A stretch of 64,000 nt of DNA from UBA6168 sp041741095 (GTDB lineage Bacteria > Bacteroidota > Bacteroidia > Chitinophagales > Saprospiraceae), in NCBI GenBank assembly GCA_041741095.1, contig JBGSKQ010000091.1:32037-96036 (forward strand), read 5' to 3'. Shown here piece by piece: positions 51,581 to 61,882 of this stretch. Both the position numbers and the translations under genes were made by a program. Positions within the stretch are counted from its first letter, which is position 1; every line of letters starts with the position of its first letter. Below the pieces are notes generated by a model. The model had not been told where the DNA came from, did not search any database, and saw only the letters and a list, made by a program, of their open reading frames with translations.

Positions 51581-51740
51581 GAGCTTGTTTGGGATTTGGT
51601 CACTTGGCTCAAAACGGCCATTTTTCGCCACTTTTCCACCTTTTTTCAGTTAAATAGCCCGCTATTCTCCTTCAAAAAGCTGAAAAATTGACGAAAAATT
51701 TCTCGTTTTTAGCTCAAGCACCAAATCCCAAACAAGCTCT
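51581..51740. repeat. MITE-like element with perfect 20-bp terminal inverted repeats
   Basis: The left end GAGCTTGTTTGGGATTTGGT (51581-51600) and the right end (51720-51739) are exact inverted copies. The rest can pair imperfectly along nearly its full length, with a palindromic centre AATAGCCCGCTATT. It lies directly after the stop of the preceding gene and 18 bp before miaE. There is no coding content. Confidence 0.8.
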
Positions 51741-51757
51741 AAACCGCTACTTTTAAC

Positions 51758-52339
51758 ATGTTGGGATTAAAATTGCCGACCGACCCCCGTTGGGTCAACC
51801 TGGCAGAGAAAGATTTGACTGAAATATTGACCGACCACGCCTATTGCGAGCAAAAGGCCGCCACTTCCTGTATTTCGCTCATTCAGCAATACCCCGATAA
51901 GCAGGAAATGGTGAAAAAACTGTCGCCCATCGTTACCGAGGAGTGGGGGCATTTCAGGATGGTATTGTTGGAACTGGAGAAAAGAAAATTGCAACTCGGC
52001 TACCAGCGAAAGGACGAATACGTCAATGAATTGATAAAATTTGAAAAAAAAGGTGGCAGCCGGGAAGACAGGCTGTTGGAAAAATTATTGATCTGCGCCT
52101 TGATTGAAGCACGTAGTTGCGAGCGTTTCCGACTGCTTTCTTTGCACATGGAGGAAGAAGAAATGCGGGAATTTTATCATAAGTTTATGGTATCTGAAGC
52201 TGGGCATTACCGCCTGTTCATTGATCTGGCCAAGCATTATTTTGACGAAGAAAAAGTCAAAAACCGTTGGCAGCAATACCTGGAACGTGAAAGGGAAATT
52301 TTGGCAGAAATGGAACTCAGGGGCGACCGGATGCATTGA
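51758..52339 (+). CDS. miaE: tRNA-(ms2io6A)-hydroxylase MiaE
   Basis: 193 residues. It is a ferritin-like di-iron protein with the Glu/His ligand set: HAYCEQKAATSCISL (Glu), EEWGHFRMVLLELEK (Glu-x-x-His), IEARSCERFRLLSLH (Glu) and SEAGHYRLFIDLAKH (Glu-x-x-His). MiaE hydroxylates the isopentenyl side chain of ms2i6A37 in tRNAs that read UNN codons. The window does not contain miaA or miaB. Together with mnmD it points to full anticodon-loop modification in this organism. Confidence 0.93.
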   Translation: MLGLKLPTDPRWVNLAEKDLTEILTDHAYCEQKAATSCISLIQQYPDKQEMVKKLSPIVTEEWGHFRMVLLELEKRKLQLGYQRKDEYVNELIKFEKKGGSREDRLLEKLLICALIEARSCERFRLLSLHMEEEEMREFYHKFMVSEAGHYRLFIDLAKHYFDEEKVKNRWQQYLEREREILAEMELRGDRMH

Positions 52340-52628
52340 GTTTTATTATTTCTTTTTCGGCCATGAAGGACATTCTGCAAAGATTTATGAATTTTACCCA
52401 TGAACTTTCCGCAGTGGCGCTTTGTTGAAAATTCGCCGATTCGTTATACAATATTTGTTAAAAAGTCAAGACCTGAATAAAATTTGTGGCAACTTTTTTG
52501 ATTAGATTGGCGTAAATTTTAATCAATGCTATTCGGAAGTTGCCTTTAGCGTATATTCAGGAATACGTTATCAAACCCAACAACCTTCCTTAAACTACAC
52601 CATTCCCTGAACCGTCAATCATCGAGAT

Positions 52629-53495
52629 ATGCGCCAATTAAAGATTACCAACAAAATTACGACCCGTGAGAGCCTTGCCCTTGACAAGTACCTGAACGAC
52701 ATCGGCAAAATAGACATGCTCACGGCCGAAGAGGAGGCCGAAATGGCCAGGAGGATCAGGACTGGTGACCAGGAGGCGCTTGACCGCCTCACCAAAGCCA
52801 ATCTCCGCTTCGTGGTATCCGTTGCGAAGCAATATCAAAATCAAGGCTTGAGTTTGAGCGATCTCATCAATGAGGGCAATGTAGGTTTGATGAAAGCCGC
52901 CAAGCGTTTCGATGAAACGAAAGGTTTTAAATTTATCTCTTATGCCGTATGGTGGATCAGGCAGTCCATCCTGCAGGCCATCGTAGAATATTCCAGGATT
53001 GTAAGGCTGCCGCTGAACAAGGTTGGCTCTTACAATAAGGTCAACGAAGCGTTTATTTCATTTGTGCAAGAATTTGAACGGGAACCCAGCGAAGAAGAAC
53101 TGGCCGAAATCCTTGATCTGACACCCAAGGAGGTTTCCAATATGATGAAAGGCACTATCCGCCACGTATCTGTTGATGCACCCATTGGCGGCGAGGACAG
53201 CGATTCTACTATGTTGGATATGCTGAGCGGCGACTCTGGCAACAGCCCCGACGAAGCGTTGATGGAGCAATCCTTAAAAGATGAAGTTCAAGCGGGCCTA
53301 TCTATACTTTCGCCAAGAGAGGTAGAAGTTCTTTCCGCTTACTACGGCCTCAATGGCCACAAAGCGCTGACCCTCGAAGAAATTGGCGAACTATATTGCC
53401 TGACCCGTGAGCGGGTGCGGCAAATCAAGGAACGTGCTATCCGGCGCCTGCGCAAAGCCTACAACCGAAATGCGCTCAAGTCCTACTTGGGGTAG
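52629..53495 (+). CDS. rpoD: Primary RNA polymerase sigma factor
   Basis: 288 residues: region 1.2 (ALDKYLNDIGKIDMLTAEEE), region 2 (LRFVVSVAKQYQNQGLSLSD, then FKFISYAVWWIRQSILQAI), region 3 (EREPSEEELAEILDLTPKEV) and region 4 (LTLEEIGELYCLTRERVRQI). Region 1.1 is absent, as in other Bacteroidota primary sigma factors that recognise the TTTG/TAnnTTTG promoters seen in this window. It is followed by a strong terminator. Confidence 0.96.
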   Translation: MRQLKITNKITTRESLALDKYLNDIGKIDMLTAEEEAEMARRIRTGDQEALDRLTKANLRFVVSVAKQYQNQGLSLSDLINEGNVGLMKAAKRFDETKGFKFISYAVWWIRQSILQAIVEYSRIVRLPLNKVGSYNKVNEAFISFVQEFEREPSEEELAEILDLTPKEVSNMMKGTIRHVSVDAPIGGEDSDSTMLDMLSGDSGNSPDEALMEQSLKDEVQAGLSILSPREVEVLSAYYGLNGHKALTLEEIGELYCLTRERVRQIKERAIRRLRKAYNRNALKSYLG

Positions 53496-53510
53496 TTGAA
53501 ATCTGCTTCT

Positions 53511-53546
53511 AAAAAAAGCCCTGGCCTACTGGTCAGGGCTTTTTTC
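53511..53546 (+). terminator. Rho-independent terminator of rpoD
   Basis: Stem AGCCCTGgCC / GGtCAGGGCT with A- and T-runs on each side. Confidence 0.9.
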
Positions 53547-53628
53547 ATTTATGTCGAAATGGGTTGGCTTTGTGGGAGAAAAGTTTTAGACTTGGCGTCG
53601 AAAAACAAAAAATTCAAGACATATTACC

Positions 53629-54294
53629 ATGGGCGGAGTAGCATTATCATTGTTGACGATTGTAATATTGGGTTTTTTAGGAGTTTACCTGTTGCTCAAT
53701 ATCCTAAAAAACCTCAAACCTGGCAGGACAAAAGTCCAGAAGGACTTGGCAGTGATCAAGTCCGATTTGCAGCCTTGGCTGGCGGATTTGGTGCCCTGGT
53801 CGGAAGAGGAAATGGAGCAACTGTCGCTCAACCAAATCAACCGTAAGAGCAAAAAAGGAGTGTCCGCATCGGCGAAGGGCATCTATACAACCGTCTATCA
53901 CGAGCCAGTCATCGCTTGGGCTTACAAAAAATACGTTTCACAGAAAGAAAATGCAGTGGCCTACGCCCGCACGACCGATCACGAGTTCATTTACCGCATC
54001 AAAAACAATGAGGTGGAAGTAGTAGCCAACAACAAGCTCGTAGGAACGGTGGATGCCAAGGGAACCTTGATACCCGCCAAGGGCCAAAAAATGTTGGCTC
54101 AAATCAACCGCCAGGCTGAAGGTCTCGTGCTGCCCGTCATTGTCAATGGAAAACAAGTAGGTGGCCTGGCAAACGCAGGCAAAAGCCCCAAACCCAACGC
54201 CAGGGCATTCCAGTTGATTTCCAAAATGAGCAAGGAGGAAGAAGAAATGTTCCTGGCCTTGGGGGTGCTTGAACTGATCAAAAGAAGTGTTTGA
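53629..54294 (+). CDS. Hypothetical membrane-anchored protein
   Basis: 221 residues. One N-terminal transmembrane segment (about 5-26), then a soluble domain with beta and helix parts (KDLAVIKSDLQPWLADLVPW, GIYTTVYHEPVIAWAYKKYV, ARTTDHEFIYRIKNNEVEVV, GQKMLAQINRQAEGLVLPVI). The soluble part ends with an acidic helix (SKMSKEEEEMFLALGVLELI). No family is recognised. Confidence 0.6.
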   Translation: MGGVALSLLTIVILGFLGVYLLLNILKNLKPGRTKVQKDLAVIKSDLQPWLADLVPWSEEEMEQLSLNQINRKSKKGVSASAKGIYTTVYHEPVIAWAYKKYVSQKENAVAYARTTDHEFIYRIKNNEVEVVANNKLVGTVDAKGTLIPAKGQKMLAQINRQAEGLVLPVIVNGKQVGGLANAGKSPKPNARAFQLISKMSKEEEEMFLALGVLELIKRSV

Positions 54295-54744
54295 GCATAC
54301 ATTCACGTTTTTTTTCCTAAAAAATTGGTAATCAAAGGCCCATGTGGAAAAATAATACTAACAAAGTTGTGGAAAAATGAGCGTTTGGGATACATTTGGG
54401 TCGAATTGACATTTGCCGCCCTAATTATGGAACCGATCGCAATAAAACACAAAACCCTAAATAGCGGCCTGTTTTGGAAAAACACCAGGGCATGTCTGCT
54501 GCATTTACCTGCCAAGACTTCCCACACTACTCTTAAAGAGGCTTTGAGTTTGGAAGGAAACATCCGGCCAGATCAAGCGTATAATCAAACTCGGGGAAAA
54601 CTACCACACTACATTTACGGAAGGGTTAACTGCTTGTAAGCAATGCGGCGTTATGCCGCCATCAGGTTATTTGAATCATTGATAGGGTTGTCAATCCCCT
54701 TTTTTGATAGATTTATTTTAGCAACTTCACAAAAATCTGGACAC
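54295..54744. other. Leader region of the large adhesin gene
   Basis: It contains a hairpin (GCGGCGTTATGCCGC at about 54646-54660) and a weak TATTTTAG box at 54714-54721, one base off TAnnTTTG. No gene was recognised; a readable frame that enters the adhesin from 54643 lacks signal-peptide character before 54745. Confidence 0.4.
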
Positions 54745-57700
54745 ATGAAAGTTCCTGTACTTAGAAAAACTTTGACACGACATGCCGCCCTGTTTGGGCG
54801 AAATGCAGTCTGCCTATTGATTACGGTCATGTTCCTATGGACGAAATCCGTACCCTTGCTGGCCGAAGGCTCGAAAGATTTTGTAAACTATCCCGGCTAT
54901 CGCCTCTTCCTCGACACCAGGGATGCAAACCAACAGCAAATGAAAGTTTTTGCTTTTGGTGGGGAAACTATCAACGTTGGTGCCAGCCATGTAGGTATCC
55001 AAGGAGGATATATCAAGGTGTATAGCCCTGGTGGCACACTGATGGCAACATTTGACAATACCGGGGCTTCTACTGGGCAGGCCATAATCAGCAACGATAC
55101 CCAAGAGGCTAACGGGCCTATTGGCATACCCAATGGTTACAATCCTGGCATAATAAATGTGCCAGCCGACAGTGCAGGTGTCTGGACGGTTATTTTTGAC
55201 TATCCAACCTACGTTGACACGCCTTTTCCCAATATTCTGAACGGTGTATCATGGACACTGGCCAACCAACCTAACACGCCCAGGGTGGTTCTCGCTTGGG
55301 ACATCACGGTAACGACTGGCCCGGCTACTGCCAATAACCAATTGACCGGTCGGGTTTTCACCAATGAATATGTTTCTGTACTACAAGGTAACGGCGTCAC
55401 CACTTCACCAAAATTTTATGTACTCACCCAGGACGGTTATTTGTACCGGGTAAATATTATGAATGCCGATCCTTTCCGTTTCCCTATTTCCTCAAATTCC
55501 CTGGGCTTGGTGAACAATGAATTCAACCCATTATACATATCTGACGAAGAAGCAAACATTTCAAGAAATGCCAATCCCCTGGCCTGGCTACCTGGGCAAG
55601 CCTATTTATATGAACCACAGGCGGAGGATTTCGGTGAATTGATCAACAATAAGATCTTTTTCAATATCCCTGATCCAAATCTCCCTGCATTGGCCAGGAC
55701 AACTGACGTTTACCGCTCCAATCCCCATACCACTTGGTTGTACACTGGATTACAAGCACCAGAAATAAGCAATTATTTTGCCTTGGGATTCAACCCTGGT
55801 GGATTGCCTTGTGGGCCAAATATTATCGAGTTCGGGAAAGGAGCCAATTTCTTTTTTGAAACCAATGATGGTGGTAGCATTACCTTGCAGTTAGACCTTG
55901 ACAACAATGGCAATTTTGACGATCCGATTGACGTCCAAATTGTACAGACATTGAGCGAAGGGCTTGATTCTGTTTATTGGAACGGTATAGATGGGCTTGG
56001 CAATGTGATTGCTGTACAAGATTCATTTCGATTCAATTATCAGGCAACCATCCGTTTTGGTGAAATCCACATTGCTCTTTCCGACGTGGAGAATAACCTT
56101 GGCGGGGTCACATTCGACTCAATAAACGCCATTACTGGCCCAGCTCCTATTGAATTTTTATACGATCATACACTTGCTAACGGGCCGGTGAGCGGTGGAG
56201 GTACAGCAGGAAATCCTTTGCCCACTCTCGATCCTTTTATGTACGGACCAGGTTTGCCCTATGGCAATGATTGGGGCAATATCAAATACCTCGATCAATG
56301 GTCATTCGTTGATAGGGAAATAACCTCCACCCCCATCGTCGTCCAAGTCGTCCCTGAATGCGACTGCGTCACCACCACACCTGAACTTACCGCTGGCGAC
56401 GACGACGTTACCGTCTGTGCAGGGACAGATTTGGTGATGACCGCCTCCAATTCAAATTCACTTTCAGAAGATTTGGATTATAACTGGACGGGGCCGCTCA
56501 ACTTCCTTTTCAATGAAACAGTGGGCGCTCTGGACGTCAGCACAGCTACCATTGCCGATGCTACTATTTTGAGGGCTGGCACTTACACAGTCATTGCTAC
56601 CAATCAATATATGTGTGCCGACACAATAGATATTAATGTGTCAGTTGATCCAACTCCAGTGGTTGATGCCCTGCTTGGCGGCGGTTCCTATTGCGCTGGA
56701 GAGTCTTTAACCTTGACGGCCCTCAATCTTACCCTTGGAATTGATTCACTCTTTTATACCATCACTGGCCCAAGCAATACCTACACAGGGGTCGTCCTGG
56801 GTGGTTTGACTGCCATTTCCGTCACCATAGATCCGCTGACAGAGGCGGAAGAAGGTACTTACACACTGGTGTTGACGACCGAAAATGGTTGTGTTTCCGA
56901 GCCAATCAGTGCCAATGTGATAGTTAATGCAACGCCAGTTTTGGCAGAAGTCTCTGGCAGCGGTTCCTATTGCGAAGGGGATAATGTGACACTGGTAGTG
57001 GAAAATACAGCGGCTGGAATTGGTGCCATGACTTGCACAGTCACGGGGCCAAATGGATTCTTTTCTCAAAATCAGGTCGCAGCAGGCGCACAGTTGGAGA
57101 TCAATTTGACCAACATTACTGTTCAGTTGGAAGGCAACTACAATTTTACCTGCACATTCAATGGCTGCACTTCAGAGGTACTCAGTTTAAACGTTGACGT
57201 GGAACTGACGCCGGAAATCAATGGCATCAGCCCGAACGACGATTTCTGTATTGGCGACGATGTGAATTTTGATGCCGAAAACGTGGTACCCAACACGGGC
57301 CCACTTACTTATATTTGGATTGGCCCGAATGGCGATACACTTTTTGTTGGAATGAACGCCCCAGAATTAGGCCCATTCCCTTATACTTTGCAAAACGTTC
57401 AAGCGAGTGATGCAGGGCTTTATACCTTGATTCTCATTACTTCTGCCGGTTGCGAATCTGTACCGCAGACAGTGGAAATCGGCGTTTTGCCAACTCCTGA
57501 AATTTGTTCGGTGACAGGCGGTGGAGATGCTTGCGTTGGCCAGACAGTGACTTTGAGCGCTATGAACTGTGCAGTTGGAACTGGTTCTATCCAATACGTT
57601 TGGCAAGATCCACAGGGCAACCAAATCAGCAGCGGAACCCTCAACAACAACGGGCCTTTTGAAGCGGTTTTGACCAATATTCAACTGACCGATTCCGGTA

Positions 57701-60700
57701 ATTATACCCTCACGCTAACTTCTGTGGGTAGTGGTTGTTCGGATGTTGAAATTGTCAACCTAAACGTCTTGCAGGGTCTAAATGTCATTGACATCACGCC
57801 CGATAGCAGCTACTGTGAAGGCACCAACGTGACCTTGACTGCCACCACGACGGTCAACTCAGGCCAAATCACCTACACCTGGACTGGCCCGAACGGATTT
57901 AACGTAACTGAAACAGTCAGTGCCCCTGGCCCTTTGACAACCATCATTACTTCAATTTCCGTTTCTGACACTGGCACCTATATATTAAATGTGACCTCGG
58001 ATGCAGGTTGCGAAGCAGGGCCGTTTGAAGTGTTTGTTGGTTTGAACCCAACGTTTAACATCACCAATATCACAGGTGGCGGCTCCTACTGCCTTGAAAA
58101 TGTGGATGATATTATTTTGACAGGGACGGGCAGTGGCACCGCAGATTCAGTCACATGTGTTTGGGTTGATCCGAATGGTGTGATATTGTCAAGCGGGACG
58201 GTGGCAACTACCGATCCTTTCACGGTGTCTCCTTCCGATACTGTTTCAGGAACTTATACGCTGATTTGTACCACTGTTGAAGGCTGCAGCGATACGGCAT
58301 CGGTGGATGTGGAAATTATAGAAATGCCAATCACCAATATCCTAAACGATGATACTATTACATTGTGTGAACTGGATACTTTGTTGCTGTGCGGTCAAAA
58401 CCTAAACCCAAATATTGGCACTTTCGACTATATTTGGACAACTCCCAGTGGCACAACAATTACTGGCCAAGGAAACGGAACTGCCACCTTCTGCGATGAA
58501 CTCCTGCCCATTGCTACCTTTGGAGAAGGGCTTTATACTTTGGTCATTTCCTACCAAGGCTGTGTTTCGGTTGATAGTGTGTACGTGACATTGAACCCTA
58601 ATCCCGTGATTTCACAAATTTTTGGCGGTGGCACTTATTGTCAAGGAGATACGGTGGTATTGCAATTTTGGAACACCAACCCTGCTGTTGACAGTGTTTA
58701 TCACACCTGTATCATAGGAAACACATCAGTGACCGGTTTTATAGGTGGCGGCGATACGGTGACCATTTTCGTGACTGAACCAGGATTTATTTGCTGCTCA
58801 CTTGAATCATTTGACGGCTGCGTTTCGAGCCTGGCTTGTACCGAAGTCATTTTTGAAGAAGCTCCAGATATTGAAATTACCACCAATTCACCAGTTTGTG
58901 CCAATGAAACCTTGACTTTAAACGGCACCAATAATGCTACTTGTACAGGCGATGTAACTTACACCTGGACAGGCCCGAACGGCTTTATGTTCACTGGTAC
59001 AGCACCATGCGGCGGGCCTTTCCCTGCCAGCGTACCCAACCCAACGGCAGGTGAATATTGCCTCATCGTTTCCAATGGCAACTGCGCAGACACGGCCTGT
59101 GTGGATGTAGAAGTTTTAGAAATACCATTTGTGGAAGGTGGCCTGGTGAATGGCGGGGGCGACTACTGCCAAGGCACTGATGCGACCCTTTCTGCCACCA
59201 TCGTCAATCCAAGCGGTGGAGACATCAATTATGTTTGGACAAAAGACGGAACGCCTATCAACTCCGGCACAGCACCCAGTGGTACAATCTTGACACTTGA
59301 TTTACCGGGATTGGAATTGGCAGACGGCGGCGAATATTGCCTTGAATTGACCTGCGTAACCACTGGATGCCAATCTGATGGAGATGATTGTGCAACTGTC
59401 AACGTGCTGCAAGCCGTCCAAAACCTTGAAGCTACTGGTGGTGGCGATTATTGCGAAGGTTTGAATGTGCCGTTGAATGGTACAAGCGATCCTGGCCCTG
59501 GTAACGTGACCTATACTTGGACTGGCCCTGGTTTCAATTTCTCTTCTACAGCTCCAAATGGTGGCCCGTATCCTGCAACTGTTACTGCCATCACTGTTTC
59601 GCAAAGTGGAGTTTATGTTTTGGTAGTAGAAACAGCCGATGGTTGCATTGATTCTGCTTCTGTAGTTGTCAATGTAAATCCGATGCCTCTTATTACTAAC
59701 GTGAGCGGCGGCGGCGAGTATTGCGAAGGCGAAACAGCGACTTTGACATTTACCATTGATCCAAATGGTGCCAATAGCGTTGACTGGACAGTCACTTGCC
59801 CAGGTTCTGATACCAGCGGGACAGTCACCACAGTCACTACTATTACCATTGATATATTGGTGACTGCTGCGAATGCAGGGCAATGCACCATCACCGCAAC
59901 GTCGGATGCAGGTTGCGAAGCAGAGCCTGCTAGTCAGACCATTACCATTATTGAAGTACAAGACCCAGTCCTCACAGCAACGCCCAGTGTACTTTGCCCA
60001 GGTGAAAAATTGACCCTTACGACAACGGCCCAATCCGGTACCAGCGTTTCTTATGAATGGTTCAGGGACGATGTGAGCATTGGTGTTACTCCTGACCCCA
60101 TGCTGATGGTTGATCCAGGGGTGGCAGGTGAATATACGGTTTTGGTGACGGTGGACGGCTGCGGTTCAGGAGTATCAAATCCTGTGACGGTGACGGTCAT
60201 CTCCGATCCGGATGCTGTGGATGATACCAATTCAACCAATGCTGGAGAACCCGTAAGCGGAAATGTTTTAGGTAATGATTCACCACAAACGGGTGTCACT
60301 GTTACGGTAGTGGAAGGCCCTACCAACGGAACTGTTACGGTAGATGCCAACGGCAATTATACCTATACGCCTGACGAAGGCTTCGCTGGGGCGACGGATC
60401 AGTTTACTTATGAAATATGCCTGACCGACTGCCCGGATGCCTGCGATGAAGCCATTGTTACCATCACAGTCAACCTTGTGGAATGCAACATTCCCAATGT
60501 CATCACGCCCAACGGTGATGGTGTCAATGAGGTGCTCTTTATAGATTGCGCTCCATTCAGGGAAAACAACCGTTTGAGGATTTTCAACCGTTGGGGCGAC
60601 GAAATTGCCGTCTTTGAGCCATACAACAACGAATGGGATGGCACCTACGGCGATGACAAAAAAGATGTGCCAGCTTCCACCTACTTCTATCTTTTTGAAG

Positions 60701-60756
60701 AGGACAAGACATCTGGCAACGAACCTAAAGCTGGTTATATCAAAGTGCTCAGGTAG
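54745..60756 (+). CDS. Giant surface adhesin with Ig-like repeats and T9SS type B (CHU_C) sorting domain
   Basis: 2003 residues from the ATG at 54745 (signal around LLITVMFLWTKSVPLLAEG). An N-terminal region of about 530 residues with a beta-rich fold is followed by about 14 Ig/PKD-like repeats of roughly 85 residues, each opening with a motif like GGGSYCEGDNVTL and carrying 'TYTWTGPNGF'. One Big_9/cadherin-like domain (GNVLGNDSPQTGVTVTVVEG) and a gliding-motility-associated C-terminal domain (NVITPNGDGVNEVLF, then RLRIFNRWGDEIAVFEPYNN) complete it. The last domain is the T9SS type B signal. SprF- and OmpA-type genes follow, as for gliding adhesins. Confidence 0.9.
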   Translation: MKVPVLRKTLTRHAALFGRNAVCLLITVMFLWTKSVPLLAEGSKDFVNYPGYRLFLDTRDANQQQMKVFAFGGETINVGASHVGIQGGYIKVYSPGGTLMATFDNTGASTGQAIISNDTQEANGPIGIPNGYNPGIINVPADSAGVWTVIFDYPTYVDTPFPNILNGVSWTLANQPNTPRVVLAWDITVTTGPATANNQLTGRVFTNEYVSVLQGNGVTTSPKFYVLTQDGYLYRVNIMNADPFRFPISSNSLGLVNNEFNPLYISDEEANISRNANPLAWLPGQAYLYEPQAEDFGELINNKIFFNIPDPNLPALARTTDVYRSNPHTTWLYTGLQAPEISNYFALGFNPGGLPCGPNIIEFGKGANFFFETNDGGSITLQLDLDNNGNFDDPIDVQIVQTLSEGLDSVYWNGIDGLGNVIAVQDSFRFNYQATIRFGEIHIALSDVENNLGGVTFDSINAITGPAPIEFLYDHTLANGPVSGGGTAGNPLPTLDPFMYGPGLPYGNDWGNIKYLDQWSFVDREITSTPIVVQVVPECDCVTTTPELTAGDDDVTVCAGTDLVMTASNSNSLSEDLDYNWTGPLNFLFNETVGALDVSTATIADATILRAGTYTVIATNQYMCADTIDINVSVDPTPVVDALLGGGSYCAGESLTLTALNLTLGIDSLFYTITGPSNTYTGVVLGGLTAISVTIDPLTEAEEGTYTLVLTTENGCVSEPISANVIVNATPVLAEVSGSGSYCEGDNVTLVVENTAAGIGAMTCTVTGPNGFFSQNQVAAGAQLEINLTNITVQLEGNYNFTCTFNGCTSEVLSLNVDVELTPEINGISPNDDFCIGDDVNFDAENVVPNTGPLTYIWIGPNGDTLFVGMNAPELGPFPYTLQNVQASDAGLYTLILITSAGCESVPQTVEIGVLPTPEICSVTGGGDACVGQTVTLSAMNCAVGTGSIQYVWQDPQGNQISSGTLNNNGPFEAVLTNIQLTDSGNYTLTLTSVGSGCSDVEIVNLNVLQGLNVIDITPDSSYCEGTNVTLTATTTVNSGQITYTWTGPNGFNVTETVSAPGPLTTIITSISVSDTGTYILNVTSDAGCEAGPFEVFVGLNPTFNITNITGGGSYCLENVDDIILTGTGSGTADSVTCVWVDPNGVILSSGTVATTDPFTVSPSDTVSGTYTLICTTVEGCSDTASVDVEIIEMPITNILNDDTITLCELDTLLLCGQNLNPNIGTFDYIWTTPSGTTITGQGNGTATFCDELLPIATFGEGLYTLVISYQGCVSVDSVYVTLNPNPVISQIFGGGTYCQGDTVVLQFWNTNPAVDSVYHTCIIGNTSVTGFIGGGDTVTIFVTEPGFICCSLESFDGCVSSLACTEVIFEEAPDIEITTNSPVCANETLTLNGTNNATCTGDVTYTWTGPNGFMFTGTAPCGGPFPASVPNPTAGEYCLIVSNGNCADTACVDVEVLEIPFVEGGLVNGGGDYCQGTDATLSATIVNPSGGDINYVWTKDGTPINSGTAPSGTILTLDLPGLELADGGEYCLELTCVTTGCQSDGDDCATVNVLQAVQNLEATGGGDYCEGLNVPLNGTSDPGPGNVTYTWTGPGFNFSSTAPNGGPYPATVTAITVSQSGVYVLVVETADGCIDSASVVVNVNPMPLITNVSGGGEYCEGETATLTFTIDPNGANSVDWTVTCPGSDTSGTVTTVTTITIDILVTAANAGQCTITATSDAGCEAEPASQTITIIEVQDPVLTATPSVLCPGEKLTLTTTAQSGTSVSYEWFRDDVSIGVTPDPMLMVDPGVAGEYTVLVTVDGCGSGVSNPVTVTVISDPDAVDDTNSTNAGEPVSGNVLGNDSPQTGVTVTVVEGPTNGTVTVDANGNYTYTPDEGFAGATDQFTYEICLTDCPDACDEAIVTITVNLVECNIPNVITPNGDGVNEVLFIDCAPFRENNRLRIFNRWGDEIAVFEPYNNEWDGTYGDDKKDVPASTYFYLFEEDKTSGNEPKAGYIKVLR

Positions 60757-60826
60757 TGATTCGTGAATGGCGGTTGGCCAGACAATGGCCAACCGCCCCT
60801 CATGGATTGCCTTTTTCACGAATCAC
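60756..60826. repeat. Nested hairpin between the adhesin and sprF-like genes
   Basis: The outer stem GTGATTCGTGAA (60756-60767) pairs with TTCACGAATCAC (60815-60826), and the inner stem GGCGGTTGGCCA (60769-60780) with TGGCCAACCGCC (60786-60797). Both are perfect. It starts at the adhesin stop codon and lies 21 bp before the sprF-like ATG. It could be a processing or attenuation site. Confidence 0.7.
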
Positions 60827-60847
60827 CATTAATAAATTACTGAAAAA

Positions 60848-61795
60848 ATGAAAAAGTTAACATATACACTACTCATCACATTCATCTCCATTTCGGCCTG
60901 GTCGCAGAGCGAGCAATTGTTCACTCACTACATGTTCAACAGGCTGAACTTCAACCCTGCCTATGCCGGCTCGAAAAAAGTGCTGGACGTGGTAGGCATC
61001 TACCGCAACCAGTGGTGGTCTGGCATAGAAGGTTCGCCTGAGTCGGGCAACATCGGTGCGCACATGCCATTTGCCAAACTGACCAGCGGCATCGGCATCA
61101 ATTTTATTTGGGACAAAATCGGCCTGGACAGGACATTTTCGCTGGGCGCAAGCTATGCCTATCGCATCCGTTTCAAAAAAGGCACCTCCAAGGAAAGCGC
61201 CATTGCGTTGGGCTTGAATGCCCGTTACGAAGGTGTGCGTTCCGATTGGACAGAGGCCAACGACCATGTCACACAACCTGATCCTTTGTTTGGCAACACC
61301 GCTGAAACCAAATCCACCTTCAACGTGGGGCCTGGTGTTTATTTCAGCAATCGGCATTTTTACCTGGGGGCAGCGATTCCCCGTCTGTTGGCCAACTCGC
61401 TTTATGACGACAAAGGAGAATTTAGTGGTAAAGTAAATACCTACTATCTCCAGGGTGGAGCGGGTTTTTATGTAGTGCCGGACAAAGTGGAGTTGTTGCC
61501 TAATATCCAGGTGCGCATCAACCCAAATGCGCCTTTTGATTTGGATGCCAACCTGAACGTAATGTTCCTGAAGCATTTTTGGGTGGGTGCCAACTACCGC
61601 AAAGGCGAATCGGCTTCCCCCGAATCCATTGACGGCTTGATAGGTTACCAGTTTAACAACGGCCTAAAATTGGGCTTCGCAATGGATTTCACCACCTCGG
61701 ATCTGAACACCGCAACAACTGGAAGTTTTGAGATCATGCTGGGCTATACCTTCCCATGTGAAGATTGCGTCATCAAAAATCTCAGGTATTTTTAA
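60848..61795 (+). CDS. PorP/SprF-family T9SS membrane protein
   Basis: 315 residues; signal peptide (LLITFISISAWSQ) followed by the family opening SEQLFTHYMFNRLNFNPAYAG and a beta-barrel pattern ending in a short Cys pair (CEDC). PorP/SprF proteins sit in the outer membrane and assist secretion or anchoring of the adhesin encoded just upstream. The gene follows the adhesin by 91 bp, across the nested hairpin. Confidence 0.93.
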   Translation: MKKLTYTLLITFISISAWSQSEQLFTHYMFNRLNFNPAYAGSKKVLDVVGIYRNQWWSGIEGSPESGNIGAHMPFAKLTSGIGINFIWDKIGLDRTFSLGASYAYRIRFKKGTSKESAIALGLNARYEGVRSDWTEANDHVTQPDPLFGNTAETKSTFNVGPGVYFSNRHFYLGAAIPRLLANSLYDDKGEFSGKVNTYYLQGGAGFYVVPDKVELLPNIQVRINPNAPFDLDANLNVMFLKHFWVGANYRKGESASPESIDGLIGYQFNNGLKLGFAMDFTTSDLNTATTGSFEIMLGYTFPCEDCVIKNLRYF

Positions 61796-61882
61796 CCAGG
61801 CTGTTGGATGATTGGGAGGCTCTACCCCCTTCCGTCCCCAAGCTTTTTATCTTTCATTCCCTTATTTTTAAAAAGACAAAAG

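Noticed and set aside
59302..60033. A 243-codon minus-strand frame inside the large adhesin gene
   Set aside because: It is antisense to Ig-like repeats, rich in unlikely residues and without motifs.
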